DNA from: Pilaira anomala | Taxonomy: Eukaryota > Mucoromycota > Mucoromycetes > Mucorales > Mucoraceae | Length of the DNA: 64,000 bases | Direction: 5' to 3' | Assembly: GCA_025716855.1 (NCBI GenBank) | Contig: JAIXMQ010000086.1 | Location: forward strand, 1 to 64,000 | In this document: positions 32,994-46,016 of the stretch, in pieces | Position numbering within the stretch: position 1 is the stretch's first letter | Layout: the number at the start of each line of letters is the position of its first letter | Made by a program: the position numbers and the translations under genes | The notes under the pieces: model-generated | What the model was told of the DNA's origin: nothing | Seen by the model: the letters and a program-made list of their open reading frames with translations, nothing else | Databases searched by the model: none

Positions 32994-35491
32994 TAGCATC
33001 ACTTATGAGAGTAAAGACATTTTTATAAATATCCAACATGGCTTTACATCTTGCTCTTTCAGAAGCAATGTTTGGATCTTCTTTTAAAAGTTGGTCAAAT
33101 AATTCTTCACGATATAAAGACGAAACCAATCGATTTTGTACATTTTCTCTTGTAAAGTTTACTAAAAGGTGCATAATTGCCTTTGGAACTAAATCTTGAA
33201 TAGATTTTCTTACAATATTAAAATAAGATGTAATTAAATAGCCTGAAAAAAAAAAGAGAGAGAACGAATTAAGATAATTTGTTATTTTTTTTTTTGGAAA
33301 ACTGTTTGTTACTTACGAATTAATTCAACTTCTTTATCATCTCTATCTGTACTTTTAATTTTCATATCTTTTTGCATTTCGTTCTGCATTATAGAAACAC
33401 TAGTAGCAAAGTTCTTTTCTAATCCAGCAGTATCTTCATTTACAGATAATAACTGTGATAATCCAGAGGGTTTGTTTTGATTGTTTGGTTGGAAAAAGTA
33501 ATTCAAGAAGGAATCTTTTGGGGGAGAAGAATTAGAGACAACTGAAGAAACGGACATGGATCGATGAGTTCTAGTTGGTTCACCACCATTTAACATCATT
33601 TGTTGACGAGCTAATCTCTTCTTTTCAGATATCTCTAATTCCTTGTGTCTTTTTTGCATTTCTAATAAGGCACCCGATGCACCAGGAAAATCAGGGTGAT
33701 TTGTATTGATATAGGCACATTCAACAGCAATTAAACTTTCGACATATTCTGAAGAAGGGCCAGCTCTTTCTTGGAGTAATTCGGATACAACTTCAACCAA
33801 TTTAGCGTGTAATTTAGGAAAACGAGTAATTTCTTTTGTTCCACATGTATGGCAAATCTTGGATAATTCTTCATAGGCCAAGTTAACACAACGTAAACTA
33901 GGTGCTTCTAATAATTTAATCTGAGGTCGTACTAACAAGTCAAAAGCTAATTCTGGAACAAATAATGAACATCTGGGCCCTGTTGAGTTTCGAATGGCGG
34001 TACGAATATCCTCGTCAGTTAAATTGGCGCATGGTTGAATTGAATCTAATGCGGTCCCAAAAATTGAATTAAATATGAAATAGATGCGGGCTCCGCCTGA
34101 TAATTCTTTAGTTGAAATAGAAGATGATGTACCATCAATAGATGATATAAATTCGGTCGAGAACATGGTCAACAACTTCAATATTAATGAACCCTATAAA
34201 TATAAATTTGGTTAGTCAAAAACCATAGATCTTGACACATTCTATGTCTTTTCTTACTCTATGAATAGATCCTGTAAATGCAGGATCGCCATATTGGGAT
34301 AATTCATGCTGTGTTTGACCGATCAAAGAACTCAGTTTAGAACGAAGATCAGGCAGTTTTTCACGAATATGGTTAACAAGAATCTATACTCCTTTTTCCT
34401 TAATAATTTGTATTAAGTTTTTATATTCTAGACTTACTTGATTCAATTGCTTTGATAAATACAAAGATCCACATCGTTGAGAAATACTTCGATAAGAAGG
34501 ATGTGTTTGGAAAAACAATTGCTCAGATTTCACTGCATCTTCCATTGACTTGTTAGTAATAATATCTTGTTGACTACGATTAACCACACCAATGAAACCT
34601 AATTTCAAAGGGAATGATTTCCCGGTCAACACATCTAATGCATGAGTTCCAGCATCCATTAAATCCAATTTTGTCAATACGCCTAATGTTCTAATTCCTG
34701 CTGGATCTACCTTTCTCGCTAACTTTAAACTATCGGAGTTAGCCAAGTCAGCGTTTGCAGGGGTTACAGCCAAGATGATACTATAGAAGTGTTACATAAA
34801 AGGATCATATAATATAGATCAGTTTTGCATATATTTATATTTTTTTTTTATTTTGTTTTTTACCTATTACTTTTTGAGATATAATCCAAGACCAATTGCT
34901 TAATTTGAACATCAATATCATGAGGTTGATCACCTAAAATCTATATTAGTATTCTATACAAATGACTATAATTTTTTAAAAAAAAAATACCTAATGGTAT
35001 CTGTAATAAAATGATTTAGTCATACACAAATAAAACAATGAACTCTTTATAAAAAAAATTACCTTTGTTAAGCCAGGTAGATCGATAATAGTTAAATTCA
35101 AGACGTTTTTCGAATAAATCTTCAAGTTAATAGGTGTTCTAGAGATTCCTTTATTCTTTCCAGCAACACGATCGGTTTCTCTTGCAATTTCAGCTCGAAC
35201 TTCATCGAAATCATAAAATTTTTGATGGGGTACATGCAAGAATTCTGCATAATCGTATGCTTCTGGGTTGTTACGGATCGTCACTAATTGTAAGACTAAA
35301 GGGCGACGTGTGACAATACCGCTACCTCGAGGTAGGAAATCGCGTTGAACAATGTGCTCCAACACTGACGATTTTCCTGAACTTTGTTCGCCTACGGTGA
35401 TAATTTGAGGTAGATCTAAGCTTTCGTTACCTCCAATTGTCGTAAATGCATCTTGAATTTTATTGATCAATTCAATTGTACTTTCAGACAT
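32989..35491 (-). CDS. DNM1: Dynamin-related GTPase, Dnm1/Drp1 type (mitochondrial and peroxisomal fission)
   Basis: Assembles into rings that divide mitochondria and peroxisomes. I read seven exons, 35491-35063, 35000-34991, 34933-34864, 34780-34438, 34383-34258, 34193-33317 and 33242-32989, giving 702 aa. Exon 2 is only 10 nt. The GTPase domain has P-loop GEQSSGKSS, switch II DLPGLTK and TKLDLMD. Middle and stalk regions follow ([17 protein letters not shown]), then a Ser/Asn-rich insert (about residues 525-580). The GED begins [15 protein letters not shown] and includes [20 protein letters not shown]. The GED sequence and NTNHPDF favour Dnm1 over Vps1. A 33-nt T tract (+ strand 32958-32990) touches the stop codon. 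Confidence 0.9.
34991..35000 (-). other. 10-nt microexon of DNM1
   Basis: The minus-strand sequence ATACCATTAG is flanked by TTATTACAG on the 5' side and GTATTTTT on the 3' side. Including it gives [14 protein letters not shown], the conserved G3-adjacent block of dynamins, and keeps the frame. Skipping it breaks the frame (10 nt is not a multiple of 3). Confidence 0.85.
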
Positions 35492-38256
35492 TTTTCTAGA
35501 AAAAATAAAGTAAGAATAAAGGAAGAGTGGTTAAGATACAAACAAAACAAAAAAAAATTGGATAATTTAAATTGCGAGCCTGCTTTGTTATTCTATTTTT
35601 TCCTGAACGCAAGGTCTGTGCCTGAAAAATAAAGAATCCTTCTCTCCCTCTTCTTCAACTGTTGTCACATTGATCATTACTTCCAGGAGTTGAGCTCTTT
35701 GTTACGTATATGGACCTTGTTCTCAAGTTTTTGTGTGAACTCAAGTATAAATTAAATTATGTCATTTCAGTGATAAATCTGGGGTAGTTTATCATCATTT
35801 TCACGTACCACGCTACGTAATTCAGCCTATAATACATATGCTTGACCCATATACTCTCTGACAACATTTGTATAAGAATGGATTACGTTATTATGTATAA
35901 TGACACCAATTGTATACAACTGATTGGTACAGTATAAAGCATAGATTTTGACTCATAATTTTTTTTTCTATTGATCGACATAATCCGAAAACTTTCAATG
36001 TTGTGACAACTATTACATATCTGTACTGGCTCAATTAGGCAGGTTAGTTTGAGTATAAAATTATCGACTTTGAAACACAAACCCTTCATATTTTTGTTAA
36101 CGCATTACTTGGCAATTTTGAGGAACATGGATAAAGAATTTGGTTAGATTTTAAGGAAATGAAAATCCGATACTATTTTTTAGAATTCGTAACTTCCTTA
36201 CTCGACACTTGCTAGTTCCAATTCCACCTTATGTGATTGAACGGAAGCAAATCGGCGTGTTAAATCAATGCACGTAACTGTATAACATTTTCCCTATTTT
36301 ATAGACCCACCCGAACCCAGCTTTTAGACTGTGACACGCAAGAGGTAAAGGTAAAAAATAAGAGGCCTTCTATTCTTTTAAGGAAGAGCGAAATATAAGC
36401 TCATTCTTTAAATAGCTGCTACAGCAGAAAATTAAAGGAATTAAGTGTAGCCGAATAAGCAAAAAGAATACTAGCAACTGAACTACTCATCATGTATATA
36501 CAATAAGTAACAATCAAGCTTCAGCCTTCTTCTTTTTTTTAAAAAAAAAGAAAAAGGGAAATTAATTGATTTGGATAAGTATTTTATCGAGTCGAATCCA
36601 CATATTATTTACGCATTGAGAGATTGAATGTATTTTTTTGATTTTTACTCAATCGATCGGTAAGATAAAACCGATAGTTTTAAAATTATTCAAATGCATA
36701 ACGGATTGATACTCCTCTGGTCTTTATATGGTAGTTCCCTCCTGCTTTGGTATCTGTCTTTTTTTTTTTTTTACCGTTCTATACCATCTCAATACCATCT
36801 TTTCATTTTTGCTCTCACGAAGTCTCTGTTTTCGAATTGGTGTAACATCTGGTTTTTCTTTTGAAGACGCATTCCGTGTTCTTGCTGTTCTTTTAAGCAC
36901 TAGATAGTATTCAAGAGCGGGAGAATAAAGAGGGGCTGATGCAGTCCGCTAGAAAATTTTACAAGATCGTACCGTAAAACGGAAGACTAAGCAGGAACTC
37001 AATACAATTAAATTGCATTTGAGATGTCAGTACAGGAAGGGAGGATTGAAGCCAAAAGATAGATTGTGTTAATTCTTTTATAATATATGTGTTGATTTTC
37101 AACAGGTAATCGCATGTGATATTAAATTCGATTTATATCCAAGCATTTTAATGACCTTATCATTGCTGAACTGATACTGCAATTCTTGAGATACACTAAG
37201 ATAATGGACGCTCTGATTGCTTACGAGTGGTTCATAAAAGGTAAATAATTCTCAATTGATCTCACACAGATTTTAGAACTCAGTGCTGTTGTGACCCCAT
37301 TCAATAAATGATACAACAGAAGAAGGGAGAAAATGATAATGAGCAAAAGATGGCTTGGAATGCTTCGCCTTCATTTTTTTTCTATTAATATAAAAAAGAA
37401 AACTTTCTTTCCCTAAAAGTGGAGCACTCACAAAGAGGTAAATGTGTGCACTATGCCCTTTCTATGCCACTTATGCAAAATTATTCATGACTGACCACAA
37501 CTAAATGTAAACATAATTTCTGTTTCCATGTAAAAAAAACTCCAATTCATAAATCAACTTGAATCTCCATTATCTCGGATATTGTGGCTGTGAAAATTCC
37601 GAGAAGCATCTTAGAACACAAGTTAATTTTATATTTTACTGGTAATTGTTTTGGTAAAAAAAAGTGTATTAAAATAGATGATGCAAAAGGAAAATAGTTT
37701 ATTAAATCCCAGTCTTTTTCGCCATGGGAGAATCGCATTTTCTCTTAGTTACTGATCTACTGAGAAACAGTTCCCGTAAACGAGGGCCAGAAAAAAAAAG
37801 GCTTTTATTTATATTAATCAAAATAAACAAACATTGTGATACTATATCATACTTTTTTTTTATATGTAATAGTCATCGAATCAATTGCTTACTTGAACCA
37901 ATGATGTAGCTACATTAGCTCATAAGGTACCATTGGGTGTTATTTGAATAAAAGGTCTACTCAATAAACACAGTCATTTAACTTTTTTTTTTTTTGTGTG
38001 TTCCCGTCCTAAAAAAAATAGTAAACTTTAACAGGTATTAGTAGGTAATAATTTAAATTTTAGAAATAAAAAACGTTTAATTGTCATTTATACAATTAAA
38101 TGGCATGTCAAAGTATGTATTATACAATTGAATAATTTAAGAAGTTCTTACTGTTAGTTCCTATTTTAGTAAGAAAAAGATGGCGCTGATATTTTGGTTG
38201 GTCTTTAAGAAATAAATTGATCAATAATATCCTATCTTCCGAGCAATTTCTCTGTA

Positions 38257-38290
<34 letters not shown>

Positions 38291-39680
38291 AGGGGCTCGA
38301 TATTGTAATACTTTAAGAGCTTTCAAGAAAAAAAAATGTTGACTCTACAGTAATTGCTTTTTTTTTTTTTTTTTTTTTTTTTTGTGGAAAAAAAAAGGCG
38401 CCCGGTTTTTGTTTGTACACTTTTGTGATAAACTCACAAATTCGAATAATAAATAAAATAGATGACAATGGAAGGTCCAAACGGATTGAATTATATAAGT
38501 GACACTTGTTACACGTATCTAAGCAACAGAGCAAAATAAACGTGGCGTCAATTGCAAATAAAATGCTCTACTCAATAGAACAAAAATGTGTTAAAACCAA
38601 TGTCAACTATGCAATTACAAGATCCGAAAGGAACGAAGACGGAAATTCATTAAAAAAAGGTCTCGAACAAACAGGGCGGGAGCTTGAATAAGTTGGTATA
38701 AAAGAACGAGTCAATGTAGTCAACGTATTAATCAATAAACCAATAGAAACAATTGATTAGCGTGTTTTTTTTAAAAAAAACTATCAAATTAGAACAGTTT
38801 CCTATAAATAAATTGAAATGAATGAATTGATTCCAATTGAAGTAAATATTTTATAGTTATGTTTTTTTTTAAAAAAAAAAATGAATCAAGAATGATCTTC
38901 AGGGCAAAACTTTGTTAGCTTAATTTTTTATTTTTTTGCATCACATTGTTGTTACGGGTACTCGTATGATCTAAATAAACTTTTTGCAGTCATCAAACTC
39001 TAAACGGAACGCCACAGCGATACGTAATAAAATGGCTCCTTTTTAATGGAGGTTCTGATCGGGGAACTTTTAGTCAGAATGATGATCCTTTTTTTTTATA
39101 TTTGTTGGGTTATACTATAAATGGGTTAAAGCGCGAAAAGTTTCGGTTGAAACTTATTCGTTTCCATTATAAAAAACCTTTATAATGCACAGACATAAAT
39201 GATGAACAAAGGAGGATAGAGATAAGTTTGACAGGAATAAGAATAGTAGAAAGGAATTGCAACTAAATCAATAGACAAAGAGATCAATTTCAAAAACTGA
39301 TCTTTTTCTTTTTAAACAAAATGATATCATATACGTCTTTTTAGGCGGGGTTCCTCATTAATATTTTTTAGAAGAAATTGTTTTGTGAGCAAGTAAGAGA
39401 GATAGAAAGAGAGCATAGAAATCTCTCGGTGATCCAGAGCTAAACTATAATAGGAAAATGTAATGACTGTGTACGAAAATTCAAATGCTGAAAAATTATT
39501 GAATTAATTTACATTAAATAAAGTATGTATTTTTAGCGTACTTTCCCAGCGAATATGGAAATATATAAAAAAAGATACATACAATTTAATAAAAGAGAAA
39601 GAGAGAAACTGTAGTTTAATAAGAAATGAATATGAACTGATGATGTTATATACATACATTTCCAAATTACATGTTATTAT

Positions 39681-39711
<31 letters not shown>

Positions 39712-40286
39712 GCCAAGAGGGACACGGATGAGCGGAAAACTAAAGAAGAATAAAGCCAATCACTTTCATCAACAAAGGGATCTTCAATTATGTCGTAACG
39801 TAACTCAAATTAAAAAGAGAGTCTATCTATTACACTTTCTTCTCTGTAAATGGTATAGTTTAATATATATGGAATTTCTCATATTCCTCTTTTGAAAGAA
39901 TTTGTAACCTATTACTTCTATTGTTTTTCTATTGAATTATGTTAATCGATATAAGTTTTATGATGGTAAAGAAGTAACAAGACGCAATTGAATATCTAGT
40001 ATAAGTTGACTGAGAAAAAAAAAATACTAGTTATTACTGTACTACTCATTTGGATCGACAACTCGTTAATGCCAATGATATGACGATCCCACGTGTGGTG
40101 AATGAAATTTATCGGGCCCCGGTTGAAGGGAAAAAAAGACAAGTCACTAGAAACGTCCAAAAATAAAATTTGCGCAGTATAAAAAATAGAGGTGTGGCAA
40201 GTAAATGGAACCAGAAGTATTAAATAGAGAAAGATTTATTACATTTCTTTCCTTCCTTTTTTCTTTTAATCATAAAAAAAAAAAAA
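35492..40286. other. 4.8-kb gene-free AT-rich region
   Basis: No frame above about 75 codons and none with family features. Homopolymer runs lie at about 38259-38288 (A), 38359-38383 (T) and 39687-39710 (T). It includes the promoters of DNM1 (left) and of the SWIRM gene (right). I see no tRNA-like B box or long inverted repeat. Confidence 0.5.
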
Positions 40287-41257
40287 ATGTTATCATCTAC
40301 TACTTCTACCACACCATTATCCCCACCTGTAACCCCAAAAGAGTTCTTGAGAGAATCAAGTCATTCATTAGAAGACGAAGTTTTACAATTACCTCCTGCT
40401 GCTTTCACAAGTCATCCTACCACACCTCCTCCAACTGATCTACGTCGTAAATCAAATGCACGTAGATACAGCCGAGCCATGTCAACCGCTGATAAAGATG
40501 CAATCACATTTAGAGATCCTTTTGCAGTTGAAGGAAACTTTTATTTAACCACACCTACCAATCGCTCCAAATCAACACCACAAAGATCACCTTCCCCTTC
40601 AACAAGAGGAAGCTTCACAATGGATATATTCGAAGACATTATTGGTGCCAAAAATGGAAATTCTTCTGAGTTATCTAAGAAAAGACGGAACAGCAATATG
40701 GAGGAACAAATGGCGGAGCCTTCAGTCAGCCAACTACCAGTCTTTAGTACAGCCTCAATTTTAAATACGGAAAGACATGTTAAAAAATCAAAAACCGATG
40801 CTGCTGCTGCATACGATAAAGTTGACATTACAATGAGTGACGAAGAAGCATTTCAAAACCCGGATTGGATTCCTGATATGAATGTATTTGAACAACTTCC
40901 TTCTGTCAGGGTTGTTTGGAAAGGTAAATTCTAGAAGAAAATATTTTTTATATTTATCAATTAGTAACATATGTATCATTAGGTTCTCCCTTGGCTATTG
41001 ATCATATGCCATATTACGAATTGTTACATCCTGGTGAAGTCAACATTGCTTCTACTTTACGTCTTACACCTGAACAATATTTAAAATGTAGACGTTCTCT
41101 TATTTTAGCAGCACAAGAATTCGATAAATTACATATCGCTTTTAGAAAATCAGATGCACAAAAATGTGTACGAATTGATGTAAACAAAACCAGCACGCTC
41201 TGGAGTGTGTTTAGTAGATTGGGCTGGTTCAATCCCAGATCTACATTAGATTCATGA
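40287..41257 (+). CDS. SWIRM-domain protein (Fun19-like)
   Basis: I read two exons, 40287-40923 and 40983-41257, giving 303 aa. The first two thirds are Ser/Pro/Thr-rich and basic, probably disordered, with several possible SP/TP phosphosites. The C-terminal 110 residues form a SWIRM domain, a small helical fold that binds DNA or histones in chromatin regulators. The sequence runs from PYYELLHPGEVNIASTLRLT through LTPEQYLKCRRSLILAAQEF to STLWSVFSRLGWFNP. The arrangement resembles yeast Fun19 and fission-yeast Laf-type subunits of histone deacetylase complexes. A chromatin role is inferred from the family. Confidence 0.85.
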
Positions 41258-41698
41258 ATATAACCAAACTCTTTTCACTATGTAAAAAAAACAACCCTTC
41301 ACTTCAACAAGAAAAAAAATATACAAATCACCCTAATCTCAACTTGTCAATTCACGCCCTCCATTATATATTTTTTTTTTCTTTCTTTCTTTCTTACACC
41401 TTATATATATGAACAAAAAAAAACAAAAACAAAACAAACCAAAAAAATATTTGTATGTTATATATGTATATATCTTTTTTTTTTAAAAAAAAAACAAAAT
41501 TCCCTGATGCAAACACATTCACTTTAAATAAACAAACTTTCCTCTCTTCTTTTTATATATATAAATATATGTAATGGCGCTATCGTAAACTCTATATTTT
41601 TATTTGTTCGGTTCTCCTATGTACATACACTTCCCTTAATATGGTTTTAACCAATACCCCCTTATAAAAATAAAATAAAAGCACAAATCGTTTCTTTA

Positions 41699-41762
<64 letters not shown>

Positions 41763-41775
41763 ACTTTAAAGAAAA
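41258..41775. other. Intergenic region with 50-bp T tract
   Basis: AT-rich 3' flank of the SWIRM gene and promoter of the mannosyltransferase, ending in a pure T run 41710-41759 only 16 bp before the start codon. Confidence 0.6.
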
Positions 41776-42942
41776 ATGACCTTTTCATTTGTAATGAATA
41801 GTAAAACATGGAAAAGGGTACTTGTACTTTGCACAATCCTTGTATTTATATTTATATTTTATCTTTCAAGCATAAATTCAGGATCAGTTATGCTTAAAAA
41901 ACAACAACAACAACAAAACATATGCAACCAAGAAAATAAAATTTTAAACAGAATTTTATCATTAAATTCAGATAGTCAAATGAAGAAAATTAATAAATTT
42001 GTCAACTTGAATTTGATTACATCTTCTAGTAAATCAGCACAAAAGAATAAGGAACGAATTCTAGTTTTGACACCATTAAAAGATGCTGAGCCTTATCTTG
42101 ACCGTTATTTCGAATTATTAGATAGAACAACCTACCCAAATCATTTAATCTCATTGGCTTTTTTAGTTTCGGATTCCTCTGATGATACAATCGCCTCTTT
42201 AGAGTATCATGTAAACCAAATTCAATCTCGTTCTACTTGGTGGAATAGTAAATTTGAATCTGTAAAGATATTTAAAAAGGATTTTGAGTTTAATTTATCA
42301 AATGAAGAAAGACACAAATATGATTTACAACCAAGAAGAAGAAGTATCATGGCAAAATCTCGTAACTGGTTACTATCAGCTGCTTTAACTCCCGATATTA
42401 GTTGGGTTGCTTGGGTTGATGTGGATGTAGTGGATTATCCGACAACTATCTTTCAAGATCTAATGAGTGCAGATCAAGATGTTGTCGTACCGAATTGTTT
42501 ATTAAACCGTGACGATAATGAATTTTGGGCATATGATAAAAATAATTGGCAAGAAACTGATGCTTCTTGGAAAATACAAGAAAATTTAGATCCGGATTTT
42601 GTCTTGCTGGAAGGTTATTATGAATTTCCAACTTATCGCTACCTGGTATATAAATATATTTATAGGTTTTTTTTTATATTATATATTAACCTCGGCTTTG
42701 CTCATATATAGATGGTAGATATGCCTACCGAGGTTAGTCTTGATTATAAAGTACCTTTAGATGGTGTGGGTGCCACATTTACACTTGTCAAAGCACATGT
42801 ACATCGTGAAGGTGCCATCTTTCCTCCCTTTACCTACCAACATCAAGTAGAAACAGAGGGTTTCGCTAAAGTTGCAAAATCAATGGGATTTTCAGTATAC
42901 GGCCTACCAGGATATATTATATATCATGTACAAAATCAATAA
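41776..42942 (+). CDS. Mnn9/Anp1/Van1-family mannosyltransferase
   Basis: Family members are Golgi alpha-1,6-mannosyltransferase subunits that extend N-glycan outer chains. I read two exons, 41776-42645 and 42712-42942, giving 366 aa. The intron ends ATATATAG and the second exon begins MVDMPTEVSLDYKVPLDG. A single N-terminal membrane anchor (residues 14-32, VLVLCTILVFIFIFYLSSI) gives type II topology. The catalytic domain starts ILVLTPLKDAEPYLDRYFEL and contains LVSDSSDDT, the DxD-type motif WVDVDVVDYP, and a later VGATFTLVKAHVHREGAIFPPF. These blocks are characteristic of the Anp1 group (GT62). Mnn9 itself is the most probable member. An alternative start exists at Met-7. Confidence 0.88.
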
Positions 42943-43289
42943 TTAAGTCATCTTTTTTCATGTGTATATAAATATAAACACACATATACCTCTCCGTACA
43001 TAACCTAATCACATACTTAGAACAAAACCTGTTAAGTACTTTTTTTATACACGAACAATAAATCTTTTGTTTCTTTAGATACACGTATTATTTGTTTGTA
43101 AAGTATATTGATATTCACTACAGAAACGACACATACAGAAAGTTTATTTTACATAGTGATTGCAAAAATAGGCTCAATGTTTACATGGAGTTATATAAAA
43201 TATTTTATTAAAAGATGTATGTAGATATTTTTAAGGCACTGCCAGGATATTATTAGAAAAAATAAAAACAAAAGAGTTGCTCAAAATAA
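42943..43289. other. Short intergenic region between convergent genes
   Basis: 3' flanks of the mannosyltransferase and the AIG1-like gene. Nothing else seen. Confidence 0.5.
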
Positions 43290-43404
43290 TTATTGCTTCT
43301 TCTTTCCATCTTGCTTTTGATCAACATCTTTCTTTGAGTGTATTAAAGCATGAACTTTGACAACTATTAAACCATAAAATTAGTTTATATATCCTATACT
43401 TGTC

Positions 43405-43463
<59 letters not shown>

Positions 43464-44263
43464 TACTGGTTTTGTAAATACTAGCACCGCCCCAAGAGCA
43501 AACTAAGAAGAAAACAGCCCTTTGAGCATCGCTAAACTTGCTCAACAAAGGATAGACCCAATAGCCGTTCTTTTCATAACATAAAGTTGCCCAGTAAAAG
43601 TAAGCAATACCAAAGATGTAAATGGATAAAATATGACTAGGAGTTCTCTTAAAGCCCTTGTTGTAAACCAACAAATCCAACAGACAAAAAACGGCAGGAG
43701 CTAAATGAATACTAAGGTCTAAAGTTAATGGCAAGTCGTATTCAAGTCCTTCGGGTAATAATAAAGTTCTGTCGTACAAGACAATAGGCCAGTATAAAGC
43801 ACTAATCAATCCTTCAATCTATTACTATTTGTCAGTTTTTTTTTTCTTTTGAAATTTGTGGTCTTATATAAAAAACTTACAGGTGCAGCAATAGCCGATA
43901 AAGTTTCATAAACGGCTATAATATTAAAAAAAAATGGTTAGAGTTTTTAACTTTCACACACTTACACTAAGCCCTTTCTCCTCCCTTGCTTTAATACTTA
44001 CGTTTCAAGAAACCAGTTAATAAATTGATAATACGAACTATTAACGAAGCTGTAGCTATAGTAAGACCAATGATAGTCAAATACTAAAACAGTAAAACTT
44101 TGGTTAAATTTCTGTTATTGACGTGTTTTGACTAAAATCTATATATCACCTGGAATTGACCACCATAACCTGGTAAAGGAATACCATATAAAACATTATA
44201 TAGACCATAAAGGTTTATACAAAGACCTGTTGTAACAACTAAAAGGTTTGTAATATCCACCAT
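43290..44263 (-). CDS. AIG1/FAR-17a-like integral membrane protein
   Basis: I read five exons, 44263-44150, 44083-44002, 43915-43881, 43818-43467 and 43363-43290, giving 218 aa with about six predicted membrane segments. The family signature LDLSIHLAPAVFCLLDLLVY includes the His that in human AIG1 and ADTRP belongs to the threonine-hydrolase site acting on fatty-acid esters of hydroxy fatty acids. The later FGIAYFYWATLCYEKNGYWVYPLL is also typical. The C-terminus is lysine-rich (HSKKDVDQKQDGKKKQ), resembling an ER retrieval tail. The last intron carries a 56-nt T run in the gene's sense, immediately after its 5' splice site region. Enzyme activity is inferred from the family only. Confidence 0.85.
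43406..43461. repeat. 56-bp poly(dA:dT) tract within an intron
   Basis: Pure A on the + strand, so a poly-T directly downstream of the donor site in the last intron of the AIG1-like gene. Confidence 0.9.
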
Positions 44264-46016
44264 TATTTTAATATAAAGCAAAAAAAGACAAGAAGAGAAA
44301 AAACAATCTAAAATAAAAGCATGAACGTTGTTCAAAAGAAAAATAGAAAAAAATAACGTAATACGGTCACACCGGAGCTATGGTATCGCCGAATTGACTC
44401 GAAATAGATTGAACATGTTACAAATTTTTAGCTTCTCATTGGAAGGAAAGTAATACGTTTCGAATTCATACAAGATTTGGAATCTATAGATTATAAATAC
44501 CATAATATCACAACACAATGTATGTAGCACGCAAATAATTTATATGTCCCTTAGATCTTATTTGATCATTATTAAAGTGTCATCTCTCCCTTCAATATGT
44601 TCAACTATTGGTAACACAAACATTCAGAATAAATTGTAGAGAATTGTTTATTTTCTTTTACAGCATGATTCTATTCACCCATTAAGCTGAGTCATCAATT
44701 CAGTACAAAAAATACGTTACTTGCAATCCAATCTTTATCTTTATCTTAAGGTAGAAGAGTGAAGAGTCCCGTTTCCATGGAGCAGAAGAAATAATAAAAA
44801 ACAATAGAAAAAAATTAATTTCCTTTGCTTTAATGATAAAGGAGGATATAACTGCTAGATGGTGGAATGTTTATTACAAAAAATGAAGCAGAAAAATGAA
44901 GACAACGATGATAACTATTGGGTGCTCATACATCTGATTTTTGAAAAAAATCCACAGGGGCGGACTGGGCAATTTTTCAGTGGGGAAAGAGATTTCAGCC
45001 AATTAAATCATTTAAAACAAGTTTCAACCAATAAAAATGCCTTAGAAAGAAAGAAACTATTTACTGACTTTTTAGATGATTGTATTGGCTGAAATTTTCC
45101 CATTAAAAAAAAGCCTTGGTCCTCTTTATTAAAAAAACTAATTAAGGTCGGTAAACACATAGCATAGCGCAATGGCTTCGCTACCGTAACTCGATGGTAG
45201 AATCAAAAGAGCTTGTTTTTTTAAAAAAAAGGGGGAGGTTTGGGGGAGGGAGAGGGAATGGGTGGGTGATGGAATTTCTCGTAAGTTAGGAAATCTAGGC
45301 GGGTGATGTTTAATGGTTCTCTAAGAACTACCCTTTTCTCCATTTACTAAATTCTATCAAGTGAATAATGGATTGTTGTAAGATAGTTTACATTTCGTCA
45401 TTTTTGTAGTGTGAATTTATTTGTAGTTAATCCTTTAGTCGAATTTAATTCAAGACCTTGTAACAGAGGACATGCTTTTAACATGTGCATAGAGTCACTT
45501 TAATGCAAAAGTATGTTACGGTCTGGGAAAGTGTTAAACCAACTTCCTTCTCCTGTCCATCGATCCTTTCCTTACTAATCATATTGATCAAAGCATGTAA
45601 GCTTAATAGTTATTGTGGCGGTTGAGTCTATAAATATTAATATCCGTAAATCTTGAGCTTTTTCATCGACCCTTATTAAATGCTTGATAAAAAAAAAATT
45701 TTTTTGTTCCATATCCACCACCGTAGCTCCAAATTAAATGGTCTCATTAACAAAATTCCGTTCTATTCAATATTAACTATCTCATTCTCCAGACCGCTTC
45801 CTTTAAAAAAGAGTTCTTTTACCAAATGTGTCGTATTAATAATTATTCTAAAATGAAATTGGTTAAATGGGTATGAAACTACTGTGACATCTTTTTTTTT
45901 TTGTTTCGTTCAAACAAACATTTGCATTAATTATAACGCGGAGCTTGTCAAAGTCCGGTATTTTTAGAATATTTTTATATTTTATTCTGCATGATTCTCT
46001 CTTTTACTTTTGAAGT
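44264..46016. other. Intergenic region containing a MITE
   Basis: Promoter regions of the AIG1-like gene (left) and calcineurin A (right). Apart from the hAT-like MITE around 44.95-45.12 kb I see no gene. The 77-codon frame at 44859-45092 overlaps the MITE and shows no family. Confidence 0.5.
44955..45120. mobile_element. Small non-autonomous element (hAT-like MITE)
   Basis: About 36 bp at 44981-45016 (GGGAAAGAGATTTCAGCCAA...) is repeated in inverse orientation at about 45068-45104, with ATTTCAGCCAAT matching exactly and few mismatches outward. The left outer edge reads CAGGGGCGGACTGGGC, which resembles hAT-type ends, and weaker inverse similarity continues outward on the right (GGACCAAGGC in reverse complement). 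I could not find a clear 8-bp target duplication, so the exact borders and superfamily are uncertain. Confidence 0.55.

Noticed and set aside
44859..45092. 77-codon frame upstream of calcineurin A
   Set aside because: Lies largely within the inverted-repeat element at 44955-45120 and has no recognisable domain.
45155..45215. tRNA-like word (GCGCAATGGCTTCGCTACCG...)
   Set aside because: No matching acceptor stem or T-loop B box downstream; cloverleaf cannot be drawn.
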